Part shown: positions 53,070 through 62,598 of the stretch, one piece after another
Numbering within the stretch: position 1 is the stretch's first letter
Layout of the letters: each line of letters begins with the position of its first letter
Notes under the pieces: model-generated
Database searches by the model: none
Seen by the model: only the letters and a program-made list of their open reading frames with translations
Told to the model about the DNA's origin: nothing
DNA from: Planctomycetota bacterium
Lineage (GTDB): Bacteria; Planctomycetota; J058
Length of the DNA stretch: 64,000 nt
Assembly: GCA_023954375.1 (NCBI GenBank)
Contig: JAMLIC010000004.1
Coordinates: 62,001-126,000 of the forward strand
Direction of reading: 5' to 3'
Position numbers and translations under genes: made by a program

Positions 53070-54787
53070 GGGAGGTCGACGCGCGCCCTCGCCACCGCGA
53101 CCGGCACCCGGTCGGCGACCGGCAAGCCCTCGAGGAGCGCTCTCAGGCGCGCGACCTCGGGCGCGTCGAAGGTGAAGAGCTCGGCCGCGAAGCGGGCGCC
53201 GAGCGCCTGGTAGAGCAGCGTCGCCTCGACCGTGACGGGGCCGTCGTGCTCGAGCGGCAGGTCGAAGCGCACGACGTCCTCGCCGCCGACGAAGTCCGCG
53301 TCCCCCTCGACCCCCACCGGCGCGGTGATCGCCGCGTCGGGGTGCGCGGGGTCCCAGCCGCGCGGGAGGAGGCGGTCGTCCTTGAGGTAGCTCGCCCCGC
53401 GCAGGAGGCGCCACGTCGGCCGCCCCTCGGCGTCGGCGAGCACCGCCTCGTAGAGGGCCACCTGCGCCGGGTCGGCCACCAGGTCGCGGTGCGGCTCGAC
53501 CGGCCCGCCGGCCCGCTCCGACGCCAGCGGCGCGCCGTCGGGGCCGACGATCCGCCCGTGGTCGTCGTGCTCGCCCGAGGCCACGAGCGCGGCGCCGGCG
53601 GCGTCGAGCACGCGCAGGCGCAGCCACACGCGCCGCACCTCGGGGAACCCGCTCGGCAGCTTGTGGCCGACGAGGTTCTCCACCTTCACGCGCGCCCGCA
53701 CGCGGCCGCCCTCGCGCGCCGCCTCGAGGACGCTCACGCGCGCGGTGCGCGCCTCGAGCTGCGCGCGGGTCGCGGCGATCGTGGCCTCGAACGCCTCCCT
53801 CGGCGCCAGCGCCCCGAGGGCCGGGCCGTGGTCGCGCAGCATGGCGGGGACGAGCGTGTTGCCGCCGTGGAAGGCGTGCCGGGCGAACGGCGCGCGCGGG
53901 CGCAGGCGCGGGAAGTCGCGCCCGAGCGGGTTCCTGGCCAGCCGCGTCTCGATCGCCACCCCGTCGTCGTCCGTCGTGGGCATGTGGCAGCCCTGGCAGG
54001 TCGCCGCGAGCGGCCCCGGATCCGGGCGCTCGGTGTCGAACACCGAGTTGCGCCACTCGAGGTAGGGCGTCTGCTCGGCGAGCCGGTGCCCGGTCTCGCT
54101 GCCGTCCGGCGCCAGCGTCGTCGTGTGCAGCGTGTGGCAGGTCGCGCACAGCCGCGCGTCGCGCACGTGCGCCGAGTGCGTGGGCGTGTAGCCCGTGTGG
54201 CGCTGCATGGGGGTCGTGAACGGCTCCTCGTGCGGGCCGTAGAGCCGCTTCGCGTCGCCGATCGCCAGGTGGCCCGAGTCGTTGCCCAGGGCCTCGGGCG
54301 GGATCTGGTGGCACACCGTGCACGAGACGCCGTCGAGGGCCAGCTGGGCCCGCGCGTCGTCCTTCGCCAGGAGGTCGAGGCCGACGGGCGGCTCGCCCAG
54401 CCGCTCGGCCTCGATCGCCGCCATGGGCGCGTGGCAGCGCATGCACTCGGCCTGGATCTCGGCCGCGCGCGAGGGCGTCGCCAGCGCCTCGGCCGCCACG
54501 ACCGCGCGCCAGAGCGGGTCGCGCGCCGAGTTAGCCATCATGGACCCGCGCCACAGGTCGAACGGCGCCACCGACCGCCCGTGCGCGTCGCGCATGGCGG
54601 TCGCGTCCTTGCCCTCGGAGTGGCACTGCGCGCACACGAGCGACGTCGCGAAGTGGCCCTCGAGCACCGCCCGCGGCGCGGCCGGCGCGGCGTCGACCGG
54701 CCGCCCCTCCTGCGCGCGAGAGCGCGCGGCGAGGACGAGGCCCGCGGCGGGGAGGAGGGCGGCGAGGAGGAGGGCGGGGCGAGACAT
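53066..54787 (-). CDS. Pentahaem c-type cytochrome
   Basis: A 573-residue exported electron-transfer protein. A signal peptide spans residues 1-25 (PALLLAALLPAAGLVLAARS). Five CxxCH haem sites are visible: CAQCH, CMRCH, CTVCH, CATCH and CQGCH, all in the first 280 residues. The first lies in SLVCAQCHSEGKDA, resembling multihaem cytochrome c554 and related domains. The C-terminal half (VKVENLVGHKLPSGFPEVRRVWL) is a beta-rich domain that often follows such haem modules, and its HKLPSG segment is conserved in that class. The redox partner is unknown. It is a single-gene unit with a hairpin at its end. Confidence 0.88.
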   Translation of the reverse strand: MSRPALLLAALLPAAGLVLAARSRAQEGRPVDAAPAAPRAVLEGHFATSLVCAQCHSEGKDATAMRDAHGRSVAPFDLWRGSMMANSARDPLWRAVVAAEALATPSRAAEIQAECMRCHAPMAAIEAERLGEPPVGLDLLAKDDARAQLALDGVSCTVCHQIPPEALGNDSGHLAIGDAKRLYGPHEEPFTTPMQRHTGYTPTHSAHVRDARLCATCHTLHTTTLAPDGSETGHRLAEQTPYLEWRNSVFDTERPDPGPLAATCQGCHMPTTDDDGVAIETRLARNPLGRDFPRLRPRAPFARHAFHGGNTLVPAMLRDHGPALGALAPREAFEATIAATRAQLEARTARVSVLEAAREGGRVRARVKVENLVGHKLPSGFPEVRRVWLRLRVLDAAGAALVASGEHDDHGRIVGPDGAPLASERAGGPVEPHRDLVADPAQVALYEAVLADAEGRPTWRLLRGASYLKDDRLLPRGWDPAHPDAAITAPVGVEGDADFVGGEDVVRFDLPLEHDGPVTVEATLLYQALGARFAAELFTFDAPEVARLRALLEGLPVADRVPVAVARARVDLP

Positions 54788-54971
54788 GGGAAGGCTTCCG
54801 GACGGGGTCAGGACCCGGGAACTGGGAGCTGGGGACGAAGCGAAATGAAGAGCGCGAGGCGTGAACCCTGCCCGCAGGCGGTCAGGCGGGCTCGACACCC
54901 CTCAACGCGGAGCTCGGCGGGGTATTCCCCGTCTTCCGTTTCCAGCTCCTCGCCCGGGTCCCTCGCAGACC

Positions 54972-55687
<716 letters not shown>

Positions 55688-55688
<1 letters not shown>

Positions 55689-56530
55689 CAGTCCGGGACC
55701 CCCAGGTAGGCGTGGATCACCTTCGGGTCGCTGCGCACGTCCGCCGGCGCGCCGCGGGCGATCTCCTCGCCGTGGTCGAGGACGAAGATCGTGTCGGAGA
55801 TCTCCATGACCAGCTTCATGTCGTGCTCGATCAGGAGCACCGTGATCCCGGCGTCGCGGATGCGCAGGATCAGCGCCATGAGCTCGACCGTCTCCTGCGG
55901 GTTCATGCCGGCCGCCGGCTCGTCGAGGAGCAGCAGGCGCGGGCCGCTCGCGAGCGCGCGGGCGATCTCGAGGCGCCGCCGCTCGCCGTAGGCCAGGCTG
56001 GCCGCGCAGTCGTTGACGCGCGGCAGGAGCCCCACGAAGTCGAGGTAGCGCGCCGCCGCCGCGCGCGCCTCCGCCTCCTCCTGGCGCGCCCTCGGCGTGC
56101 GCAGGAGGGCGGCCAGGAGGCCGCCCTCGAGCCGCCGGTGGAGGCCGACCATGACGTTGCTGAGCACCGTCTGGTCCTCGAAAAGGCGGATGTTCTGGAA
56201 CGTCCGCGCCACCCCCAGCCGGCAGATCTGGTCGGCGCGCAGGCCGGCCAGCTCGGTCCCCTCCAGGCGGATCGAGCCCGCCGTGGGCGGGATCACGCCC
56301 GTGACCATGTTGAAGGCGGTCGTCTTGCCGGCGCCGTTGGGCCCGATCAGCGCCGTGACCGAGCCCTTCTTCACCTCGAACGAGAAGTCGTTCACCGCCC
56401 GCAGGCCGCCGAACGTCTTCGCCAGCCCGCGCACCTCGAGCAGCGTCTCGCCCGCGGGGGCGTGCTCGTGGTGCAGGGCCCTGAGCCGCTCGCTGATCCG
56501 CCCGCGCTCCTCCAGGTCGCCCGCGCTCAC
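55688..56530 (-). CDS. livG: ABC transporter ATP-binding protein LivG
   Basis: A 280-residue ATPase with a 28-residue N-terminal extension. Walker A is GPNGAGKTTAFN, the signature is ASLAYGERRRLEIARAL (YGERR in place of SGGQ, normal for LivG) and Walker B is LLLLDEPAAGMNP. ARTFQNIRLF is LivG-specific. The GTG start overlaps the livM stop (GTGA). Confidence 0.95.
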
Positions 56531-57921
56531 GGCGCCGCCCCTTCCTGCGGCGGCGCCGAGGGCGGCAGCGCGTACAAGGGCGAGGCGGCCGTCCGCAGGG
56601 CGGCCAGCTCCTCGGTCGATGGCGGCGGCCCCTCCTCGCGCGGCGGCAAGAGCCCCTGCGGGCGGAAGCGCATGAGGAGGACGAGGATCAGCCCGTAGAC
56701 GAGGAAGCGCGCCTCGGGCGGGATCGCCAGGCGGCCGACGGCGCCCTCGTCGGACGCCAGGCGCAGGAGCTCGCCGAGCCCCATGAGCATGGCGGCGCCG
56801 GCGATCGCCCCGCGGATCGACCCCATGCCGCCGAGCACCAGGCAGCAGACGACGAGGATCGACATCCAGATGTCGAACTGCTTGGCGGTCACGGTGCCCA
56901 GCTTGATCGCGAACAGGCCGCCGCCGACGCCGCCTATGAACCCGCTCACGGCGAACGCCAGCATCTTGGCCCGGTCGACGTCGATCCCCGAGGCCCGCGC
57001 CGCCGTCTCGTCGGCCTTGATCGCCGCCCAGGCGCGCCCGATCCGCGAGGCGTGCAGGCGGCGCGCCGCGACGACGACGAGCGCCAGCGCGGCGACGACG
57101 ATGAAGTAGTACTGCCAGGTGTCGCTGTAGAGCGGGGCGCCGAGGACCGACGGCCGGTACTGCCCGGCGAGCTTGATCCCGAAGGCGCCGCCCGTGAGCC
57201 ACTCCTCGTTGAGCGTGATCAGCCACACGATCTCGGCGAAGCCGAGCGTCACGATCGCGTAGTAGTCGCCGGTGAGCCTGAGCGTCGGGAACCCGCGCAC
57301 GAGGCCCATGACGGCGCTCGCCAGCCCGGCGAGGACGAGGAGCACGAAGTAGCCGCCCGGGAAGCCGAACACCTGCGCGCCCTTCGCGGTCGCCTGCCCG
57401 ACTGGCAGGGTCAGCCCGCCGACGTGCCGGGCGGCGATCGTCCTGTCGCCCGCCTCGAGCGCGGCCAGCACCGCCGGCGCGCCCTGGACCACGTCGAAGC
57501 GCAGGTCCGGCCGCTCGCGCACGACGACGTCGCCGCCCGCCTCGGGGCTCAGCGCGCGCTGCGCCTGCGTGAGGACCAGGCGCCGCACCTCCAGGTCGGG
57601 GAAGGGCGTGGGCGTCTGGTCGGTGAGCACGAGGCCGAGCGAGACGACGATCGCGCCGACCGCGACGAACGACGCGTAGCCCAGGTCGAGGAGCCCCGTC
57701 CAGCCGATCACGACGTTGAGGCCCAGGGCGAAGATCGCCTGGAGCAGGATCGTCAGCGTGATCGCCGCCAGGAACGGAACCCGCACGTCGGCGAACCCGA
57801 GCCCCAGCGCCTTCACGCCGAGGGCCTGGAGGAGGCCGATCACCAGGACGAGCGCCCCGGCGGCCACGAGCAGCCAGTCGGTCGGGCCGAGCCCCTTGAC
57901 CCACGCTCGCGCGCGGCTCAC
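56527..57921 (-). CDS. livM: ABC transporter permease LivM with an extra hydrophilic loop
   Basis: A 464-residue permease, longer than the usual 300-425. Core signatures are LGLNVVIGWTGLLDLGYASFVAVGA, in part GLLDLGYASF, then DYYAIVTLGFAEIV and MGSIRGAIAGA. Between the early and later membrane segments (about residues 96-190) is a hydrophilic insert (VRRLVLTQAQRALSPEAGG, VVRERPDLRFDVVQ) likely to face the periplasm. A Pro-rich tail follows. The GTG start overlaps the livH stop (GTGA). The insert may help dock the binding protein; livH has a matching one. Confidence 0.9.
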   Translation of the reverse strand: MSRARAWVKGLGPTDWLLVAAGALVLVIGLLQALGVKALGLGFADVRVPFLAAITLTILLQAIFALGLNVVIGWTGLLDLGYASFVAVGAIVVSLGLVLTDQTPTPFPDLEVRRLVLTQAQRALSPEAGGDVVVRERPDLRFDVVQGAPAVLAALEAGDRTIAARHVGGLTLPVGQATAKGAQVFGFPGGYFVLLVLAGLASAVMGLVRGFPTLRLTGDYYAIVTLGFAEIVWLITLNEEWLTGGAFGIKLAGQYRPSVLGAPLYSDTWQYYFIVVAALALVVVAARRLHASRIGRAWAAIKADETAARASGIDVDRAKMLAFAVSGFIGGVGGGLFAIKLGTVTAKQFDIWMSILVVCCLVLGGMGSIRGAIAGAAMLMGLGELLRLASDEGAVGRLAIPPEARFLVYGLILVLLMRFRPQGLLPPREEGPPPSTEELAALRTAASPLYALPPSAPPQEGAAP

Positions 57922-59054
57922 GCCCGCACCGCCGACGGCCGCCCGAGCAGCCCGTAGGGGCGGAAGATGATCACGAGGATCATGACCGAGAAGCAGAAGG
58001 CGAAGTCGTACTCGCTCCGCACGTAGGTGGCGAAGAACGCCTTGGCGAAGCCCAGCAGCATGCCGCCGAGGAGCGCGCCCTTGAGGTCGCCGATCCCGCC
58101 CAGCACGGCGGCGGCGAAGGCGATCACGCCGGGGTAGTAGCCCATGCGGAACGAGATGTTCCCGCCGACCTTCACCGAGTAGAGGACGCCCGCCACGGCC
58201 GCCATGGCCGAGCCGATCATGAACGTGGCCGCGATCACGCGGTTGACGTCGATCCCCATGAGGGCGGCCGTCGTCCGGTCGAGCGCGCAGGCGCGCATGG
58301 CCTTGCCCAGGCGCGTGCGCTGCACGAGCAGGTGCAGGCCGGTCATCATCACCGCCGCGGCGATCCAGATCAGCACGTCCTTGACCGGCAGCTTGATCCG
58401 CGCCCCGCCGAGCAGGTTGGCGTTGACCGCCGGCGGCAGCCCCTGCTGGAGCTTCAGCGCGTCCGCGGGGGCCCACGCGAGCGCCGGCGCCGACTCGCCC
58501 GCGCGCGTCCAGGCGATCGGTACCCACCCGTCGGTCGGCCGCTCGCCCGACCACAGCGGGACCTCGGCGCCGATCCGCAGCTCGCCCAGGTCGTCCGCCG
58601 CCGGGTCCGGGGCGGCGCGCGCGGCGACGCCGGCGTGCTCCACCTTGGCGCGGGCCGTCTCGGGGAACGCGTGGAAGTTCGGGTCGAGGACCAGCTGCAC
58701 GACGGTCTGCAGGATCAGCGACATGCCGATCGCCGTGATCAGCGCCGCCAGGCGCGTCGAGCTGCGCAGCGGCCGGTAGGCCAGCCGGTCGAGCAGCCAC
58801 CCCAGCGTGGCGCACACGATCATCGCCAGCAGCAGCGCCAGCCACAGCGGCACCTGCGGGGTGACGAACAGCCACCAGGCGGTGACCGCGCCGACCATGT
58901 AGACCTCGCCGTGGGCGAAGTTGATCAGCTTCACGATGCCGTAGACCATCGTGTAGCCGACGGCGATCAGCGCGAACGTGGAGCCCTCCGTCAGCGCGTT
59001 GAACAGCGTGAGGACGAAGAGGCTCCAGCCGCTCTCGGCCAGGTGCAGGGGCAT
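57918..59054 (-). CDS. livH: ABC transporter permease LivH with an extra hydrophilic loop
   Basis: A 378-residue permease, against about 290-310 for most LivH. Signatures are VGYTMVYGIVKLINFAHGEV and GMSLILQTVVQLVLDP. GIDVNRVIAATFMIGSAMAAVAG follows, then VLGGIGDLKGALLGG. An insert of about 95 residues (after LVLDPNFHAFPETARAK, to INLPVK-like LGGARIKLPVKDVLIW) splits the third and fourth membrane regions and contains an SH3-like stretch (GELRIGAEVPLWSGERPTDG, in part). The ATG is 3 bases after the livK stop. Confidence 0.92.
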   Translation of the reverse strand: MPLHLAESGWSLFVLTLFNALTEGSTFALIAVGYTMVYGIVKLINFAHGEVYMVGAVTAWWLFVTPQVPLWLALLLAMIVCATLGWLLDRLAYRPLRSSTRLAALITAIGMSLILQTVVQLVLDPNFHAFPETARAKVEHAGVAARAAPDPAADDLGELRIGAEVPLWSGERPTDGWVPIAWTRAGESAPALAWAPADALKLQQGLPPAVNANLLGGARIKLPVKDVLIWIAAAVMMTGLHLLVQRTRLGKAMRACALDRTTAALMGIDVNRVIAATFMIGSAMAAVAGVLYSVKVGGNISFRMGYYPGVIAFAAAVLGGIGDLKGALLGGMLLGFAKAFFATYVRSEYDFAFCFSVMILVIIFRPYGLLGRPSAVRA

Positions 59055-59057
59055 CGG

Positions 59058-60236
59058 CTATTCGGCCGGCAGCTGCTTCTCGGCCAGCAGGAAGGCGCCG
59101 TTGCGCACCACGACCACCTGGGCCGGCTTCGAGGGGCAGTCGCCGTGCTCGTCGAAGTAGGTCAGGCCGGTCACGCCCTTGACGCCGGTCTCCTTGTCGC
59201 GCCGGCTGGCGAACCAGTCCTTGAGCTTGGCCCGGTCGGCGCCGACGGCGGCGACCCCGTCGAGGGCCATGTTCACGGCGTCGAAGCCCAGCGCCGCCCA
59301 GGTGTCGGGGTCGGCGCCGTACTTCTTGCGGAACGCCTCGCCGAACGCCTTCGCCTCGGGCGACGCGTCGGCCGTGAAGTGGAACGGGGTGATCACGAGC
59401 GCGCCCTCGACGCCGGGGCCGCCGGTCTTGATGTAGTCGGGGTTGCAGACGCCGTCCGAGCCGAGGAGCTGCACGTCCTTCCAGCCCAGGTCGTTGCGGA
59501 TCGCCTTCGCCAGCAGGGCGGCCTCGTTGTAGAGGCCCGAGACGATCACGGTCTCGGGCTTCTTGCCCTGGAGCGTCGTGGCGATCGTCTTGAAGTCCTG
59601 CGTGCGCTCGCGCTGGTAGGCCTCCTCGGCCACGATCTCGAGGCCGATCTCGGCGGCCTTGGCAACGATCGCGTCCTTGAGGCCGCGCCCGTAGTCGTCG
59701 TTGTCGAAGGCGATCGCCGCCCGCGTGTGCCCGAGGATCTCGCGCACGTAGCGCGCCATGAAGATCCCCTGGTAGTCGTCGTGGTAGAGGTTCCTGAAGG
59801 TCCAGGGGGCGTCGCGGCACACGGTCACGTTGGTCGAGCCCGGCGAGAACTCGATCACGCCCGCGCGGTTGTAGGTGTCCTTCGCGGCGTTGCTGCACGC
59901 CGAGTTGAAGTGGCCGATCACCGCCAGGATCGAGGGGTCCGAGGCCAGCTTCTGGGCCACGTTCGTGGCCTCGTTCGGGTCGCCCTTGTCGTCCTCGAAC
60001 GACAGGCGCACCGGCTTGCCGTTCACGCCGCCCTGCTCGTTGCGCAGCTCGACGGCCAGCTCCACGCCGCGCTTGCTCGCGTTGCCCAGCGCGGCCGCCG
60101 CGCCGGTGAGCGGGCCGGCGAAGGCGATCCGCAGCGCCTCGCCGTCCGCGCCGCCGCCTCCGCCGTCGGTCTGCGGGCACCCCGTCGCGAGGACCGGGAG
60201 GGCCAGGGCCAGGGCCAGGAAGCGGCTGCGGTGCAT
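59058..60236 (-). CDS. livK: Branched-chain amino acid ABC transporter substrate-binding lipoprotein
   Basis: A 392-residue periplasmic-binding-fold lipoprotein. The signal peptide ends in a lipobox VLATGC. ALRIAFAGPLTGAAAALGNA is the family N-terminal motif. Ligand-binding segments include VIGHFNSACSNAAKDTYNRAG and FRNLYHDDYQGIFMARYV. HFNSACSNA matches the serine-containing binding loop of Leu/Ile/Val-binding proteins. Substrate may be branched-chain amino acids, amides or urea; the sequence does not decide. AGGA lies a few bases before the ATG, and a promoter is seen upstream. It is the first and probably most expressed gene of the operon. Confidence 0.93.
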   Translation of the reverse strand: MHRSRFLALALALPVLATGCPQTDGGGGGADGEALRIAFAGPLTGAAAALGNASKRGVELAVELRNEQGGVNGKPVRLSFEDDKGDPNEATNVAQKLASDPSILAVIGHFNSACSNAAKDTYNRAGVIEFSPGSTNVTVCRDAPWTFRNLYHDDYQGIFMARYVREILGHTRAAIAFDNDDYGRGLKDAIVAKAAEIGLEIVAEEAYQRERTQDFKTIATTLQGKKPETVIVSGLYNEAALLAKAIRNDLGWKDVQLLGSDGVCNPDYIKTGGPGVEGALVITPFHFTADASPEAKAFGEAFRKKYGADPDTWAALGFDAVNMALDGVAAVGADRAKLKDWFASRRDKETGVKGVTGLTYFDEHGDCPSKPAQVVVVRNGAFLLAEKQLPAE

Positions 60237-60258
60237 GGGGTTCCTCCGGGAGGGCCAC

Positions 60259-60286
60259 ATGGTAAGGCCACGCTGGGCCATTTCAA
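60259..60286 (-). promoter_or_regulatory. Promoter of the liv operon
   Basis: On the minus strand TTGAAA (60281-60286) and TACCAT (60259-60264) are 16 bases apart. Transcription would start near 60252, leaving a short leader that contains the livK ribosome site. Confidence 0.6.
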
Positions 60287-60324
60287 GTCGAGTCGCGGCC
60301 GCGGCGTCCGGGGCAGCCGGTATC

Positions 60325-61293
60325 ATGCCGCGCCCCGGAGGCGCGGTGGACGACGCGGCGGTGCAGCGGCTGGCGGAGCGGGTGCGCGCGGGCGACCGGC
60401 GCGCGTGCGCCCGCGCGATCTCCTCGGTCGAGGACGAGGTCCCGGGCGCCGACGCGCTCCTCGCCGCGCTCCAGCCGCTCGCCGGGCGGGCGCAGCGGGT
60501 GGGGATCACGGGGCCGCCCGGCGCCGGCAAGTCGACCCTCGTCGAGGCGCTCGTGGTCGAGCTGCGCCGCCAGGGCAAGACGGTCGGCGTGGTCTGCGTC
60601 GACCCGACGAGCCCGTTCACCGGCGGCGCGCTCCTGGGCGACCGGATCCGCATGGACCGCGTCGCCACCGACCCCGGCGTGTTCATCCGCAGCATGGCCT
60701 CGCGCGGGAACCTCGGCGGGCTGGCGCACCGGACGCTCGAGGCGATCGACGTCCTCGACGCCTTCGGCTTCGAGGTGGTGATCGTCGAGACGGTCGGCGT
60801 CGGCCAGAGCGAGGTCGAGATCGCCGAGGCGGCCGACACGACGGTCGTCGTCGTCTCGCCCGAGTCGGGCGACGGCGTGCAGGCGATGAAGGCCGGCCTC
60901 ATGGAGATCGCGCAGGTCTACTGCGTGAACAAGGCCGACCGCGAGGGCACCGACCGGCTCGTGCGCGAGCTCGAGGCCATGCTCGAGCTCGCCCGCCGGC
61001 GCGACGAGGCCTGGGCGCCCCCGGTGCAGCGCACGGTCGCCATGCGCGGCGAGGGCGTTCCCGAGCTGCTCGCGGCGATCGAGCGCCACCACCAGCACCT
61101 CACCTCCTCGGGCGAGCTCTCGCGCAGACGCTGGCGCCTCGCGCGCGAGCGCGTGCGCGAGGTCGTCGAGCGGACGCGCCAGCGCGAGTTCTGGACCGAC
61201 GCCCGGCGCGCGCGCCTCGACGCGCTGGCGAGCGAGGTCGAGGCGCGGACGCTCTCGCCCTACGCGGCGGCGCGGCGGCTGCTGGAGGCGTGA
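60325..61293 (+). CDS. meaB: Methylmalonyl-CoA mutase-associated GTPase MeaB
   Basis: A 322-residue G3E-type GTPase that protects and loads B12-dependent acyl-CoA mutases. Walker A is GITGPPGAGKSTL; switch regions are VDPTSPFTGGALLGDRIRM and VETVGVGQSE. Base specificity is NKAD (VYCVNKADREG). The C-terminal dimerisation helices are present (LARERVREVVERTRQREFW). The ATG at 60325 was chosen for length; a GTG seven codons later is possible. No mutase gene lies in the window. It diverges from the liv operon and overlaps the following lipoprotein gene (GTGA). Confidence 0.93.
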   Translation: MPRPGGAVDDAAVQRLAERVRAGDRRACARAISSVEDEVPGADALLAALQPLAGRAQRVGITGPPGAGKSTLVEALVVELRRQGKTVGVVCVDPTSPFTGGALLGDRIRMDRVATDPGVFIRSMASRGNLGGLAHRTLEAIDVLDAFGFEVVIVETVGVGQSEVEIAEAADTTVVVVSPESGDGVQAMKAGLMEIAQVYCVNKADREGTDRLVRELEAMLELARRRDEAWAPPVQRTVAMRGEGVPELLAAIERHHQHLTSSGELSRRRWRLARERVREVVERTRQREFWTDARRARLDALASEVEARTLSPYAAARRLLEA

Positions 61294-61883
61294 GGCGCGC
61301 GCTCGCGCTCGTCCTCCTGCTGCTCGGGTCGCCCGGGTGCCTCACGAGCGTCGCCCTCGAGGCGCTGCACCGCCCGCGGGTGACCTTCGACGGCCCGCGT
61401 CGTGGCTGGGTGGTCGACGACGGGGGCGCGCCGGTGCTCGAGGTGGTGATGGAGGGCGGCTCCGAGGAGCCCGCGATGGGACCGTGGGGGATGCCTCCCT
61501 ACCATGACCGCTACGAGGGCTGGCCCTGGCTCGTCCGCTACGACCCCTCGAGCTTGCTGGACCGAGCTCCCCGTGGCCTCGTACGAGCGCGCGCTGTGGC
61601 GGCGCGAGGCGGCGCAGCTCGGCACCTTCATCGGCCCGGAGGAGATGGCGGCCATCCACGCGATGATGCCGACCTGGGAGGACGTGGTCGCGCCGCCCGG
61701 CGCGGTCCCCGTCGACGTCAGGGACGGCACGGTGCCCTGGCGCGGGGAGCGCCGCCCGCTCGCGCTCGAGCGCGGCCCGCCGGCGCTCCAGCAGGGGGTG
61801 GCCGTGCTGCTCCTCCCGCTGGCGTTCGCGGCGGACCTCGTGCTGTCCCCGTCTACGTGGGGATCTACCTCGCGTTCCGCTGA
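61290..61883 (+). pseudogene. Small lipoprotein gene with two compensating frameshifts
   Basis: The GTG start overlaps the meaB stop (GTGA) and opens a lipoprotein signal ending in SPGC. The frame reads well to about VRYDPSS (61550). Coding sense then moves to the +1 frame (CWTELPVASYERALWRREAAQ, AAIHAMMPTWEDVVAPPG, LLPLAFAADLVL). Near 61848 it returns to the first frame (PVYVGIYLAFR, stop at 61883). A real product of about 195 residues is likely if two single-base errors exist in the sequence; otherwise the gene is broken. The family is not recognised. A terminal hydrophobic stretch suggests membrane contact. Confidence 0.55.
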
Positions 61884-61892
61884 GTGGTGTGC

Positions 61893-62050
61893 TCGACGGC
61901 TGCGGGCGACGATGCTGGCCGCGGCGGCGCGCGCGGGCTCGAAGTAAGTCGCTACGTCGTCGCCCGCGCGCCTCGCCGCCGCGGCTCAGCCTCGTCGCCC
62001 TCGCCTCACGTGCTGCTCCGATCGAGGCGGGTCACCAGCGAAGCGTGGTA
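61893..62050. repeat. Diverged family 2 repeat
   Basis: Starts GTGCTCGACGGCTGCGG and ends GATCGAGGCGGGTCACCAGC, the same ends as the copy at 42177-42335. An inner long imperfect hairpin (GCCGCGGCGGCG...GCGCGCGGGC with GCCCGCGCGC...CGCCGCCGCGG) replaces the G-run seen there. It lies between convergent genes, a place suited to bidirectional termination. Confidence 0.65.
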
Positions 62051-62082
62051 GCGCCGATCTCTTCAGTGGCTCCGAGGCGAGG

Positions 62083-62598
62083 TCACGGCGCCGGACCGAG
62101 GACGGCCCGCACCCGCTCGGCCTGCGGCGCGTGGGCGAGCACGACGCGCAGCTCGTCGAGCGCCGCGCCGGCGCCGCCGGAGAGCGCGGCCGAGAGCGCC
62201 TGCGCGAACTGCTCCAGGGAGAGCGGGCCGTAGCCGGTCGCCAGCGCCGGCAGCGCGACCGTCCGCGCGCCGAGCCGCGCGGCCTCGGCCAGGGCCGAGG
62301 CGATCACGTCGCGCACGAGGTCGATGCTCGACTCGTAGAAGGCGCTCACGGCGACGGCGTGGACGATGTGTCGCACGCGCAGCGGGCCGGGGCCGGTGGT
62401 CACGACCGTGCCGGGCGGCACCCAGGGCCGACCGACGCGGGTCAGGTGGGCGCGGAGCTCGGCCTGCACGTCGGCGCCCCCGCGGAGGAGGATCGCGCCG
62501 TTCACGCCGCCGGTCATGTCGAGCTTGACGTTCGCCGTCGACACGAGCACGTCGACCGCCTCGTCGAGGATGTCGCCGTGCGAGACGACGACCCTCAC
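62083..62598 (-). CDS. Macro-domain protein
   Basis: A 171-residue macro domain, which binds ADP-ribose and its derivatives and in many members removes ADP-ribose. VLVSTANVKLDMTGGVNGAIL holds the catalytic-loop pattern (NAN-like TAN, then GGVNGAI). VTTGPGPLRVRHIVHAVAV and ALPALATGYGPLSLEQFAQAL form the distal phosphate loop. The usual first Asn (NAAN) reads STAN, so activity is uncertain. The GTG start overlaps the stop of the upstream gene (GTGA), implying a joint function. Confidence 0.85.
   Translation of the reverse strand: MRVVVSHGDILDEAVDVLVSTANVKLDMTGGVNGAILLRGGADVQAELRAHLTRVGRPWVPPGTVVTTGPGPLRVRHIVHAVAVSAFYESSIDLVRDVIASALAEAARLGARTVALPALATGYGPLSLEQFAQALSAALSGGAGAALDELRVVLAHAPQAERVRAVLGPAP

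Noticed and set aside
58332..61883. A 1183-codon plus-strand frame
   Set aside because: It is antisense to livH and livK and out of frame over meaB; only its end matches the lipoprotein gene.
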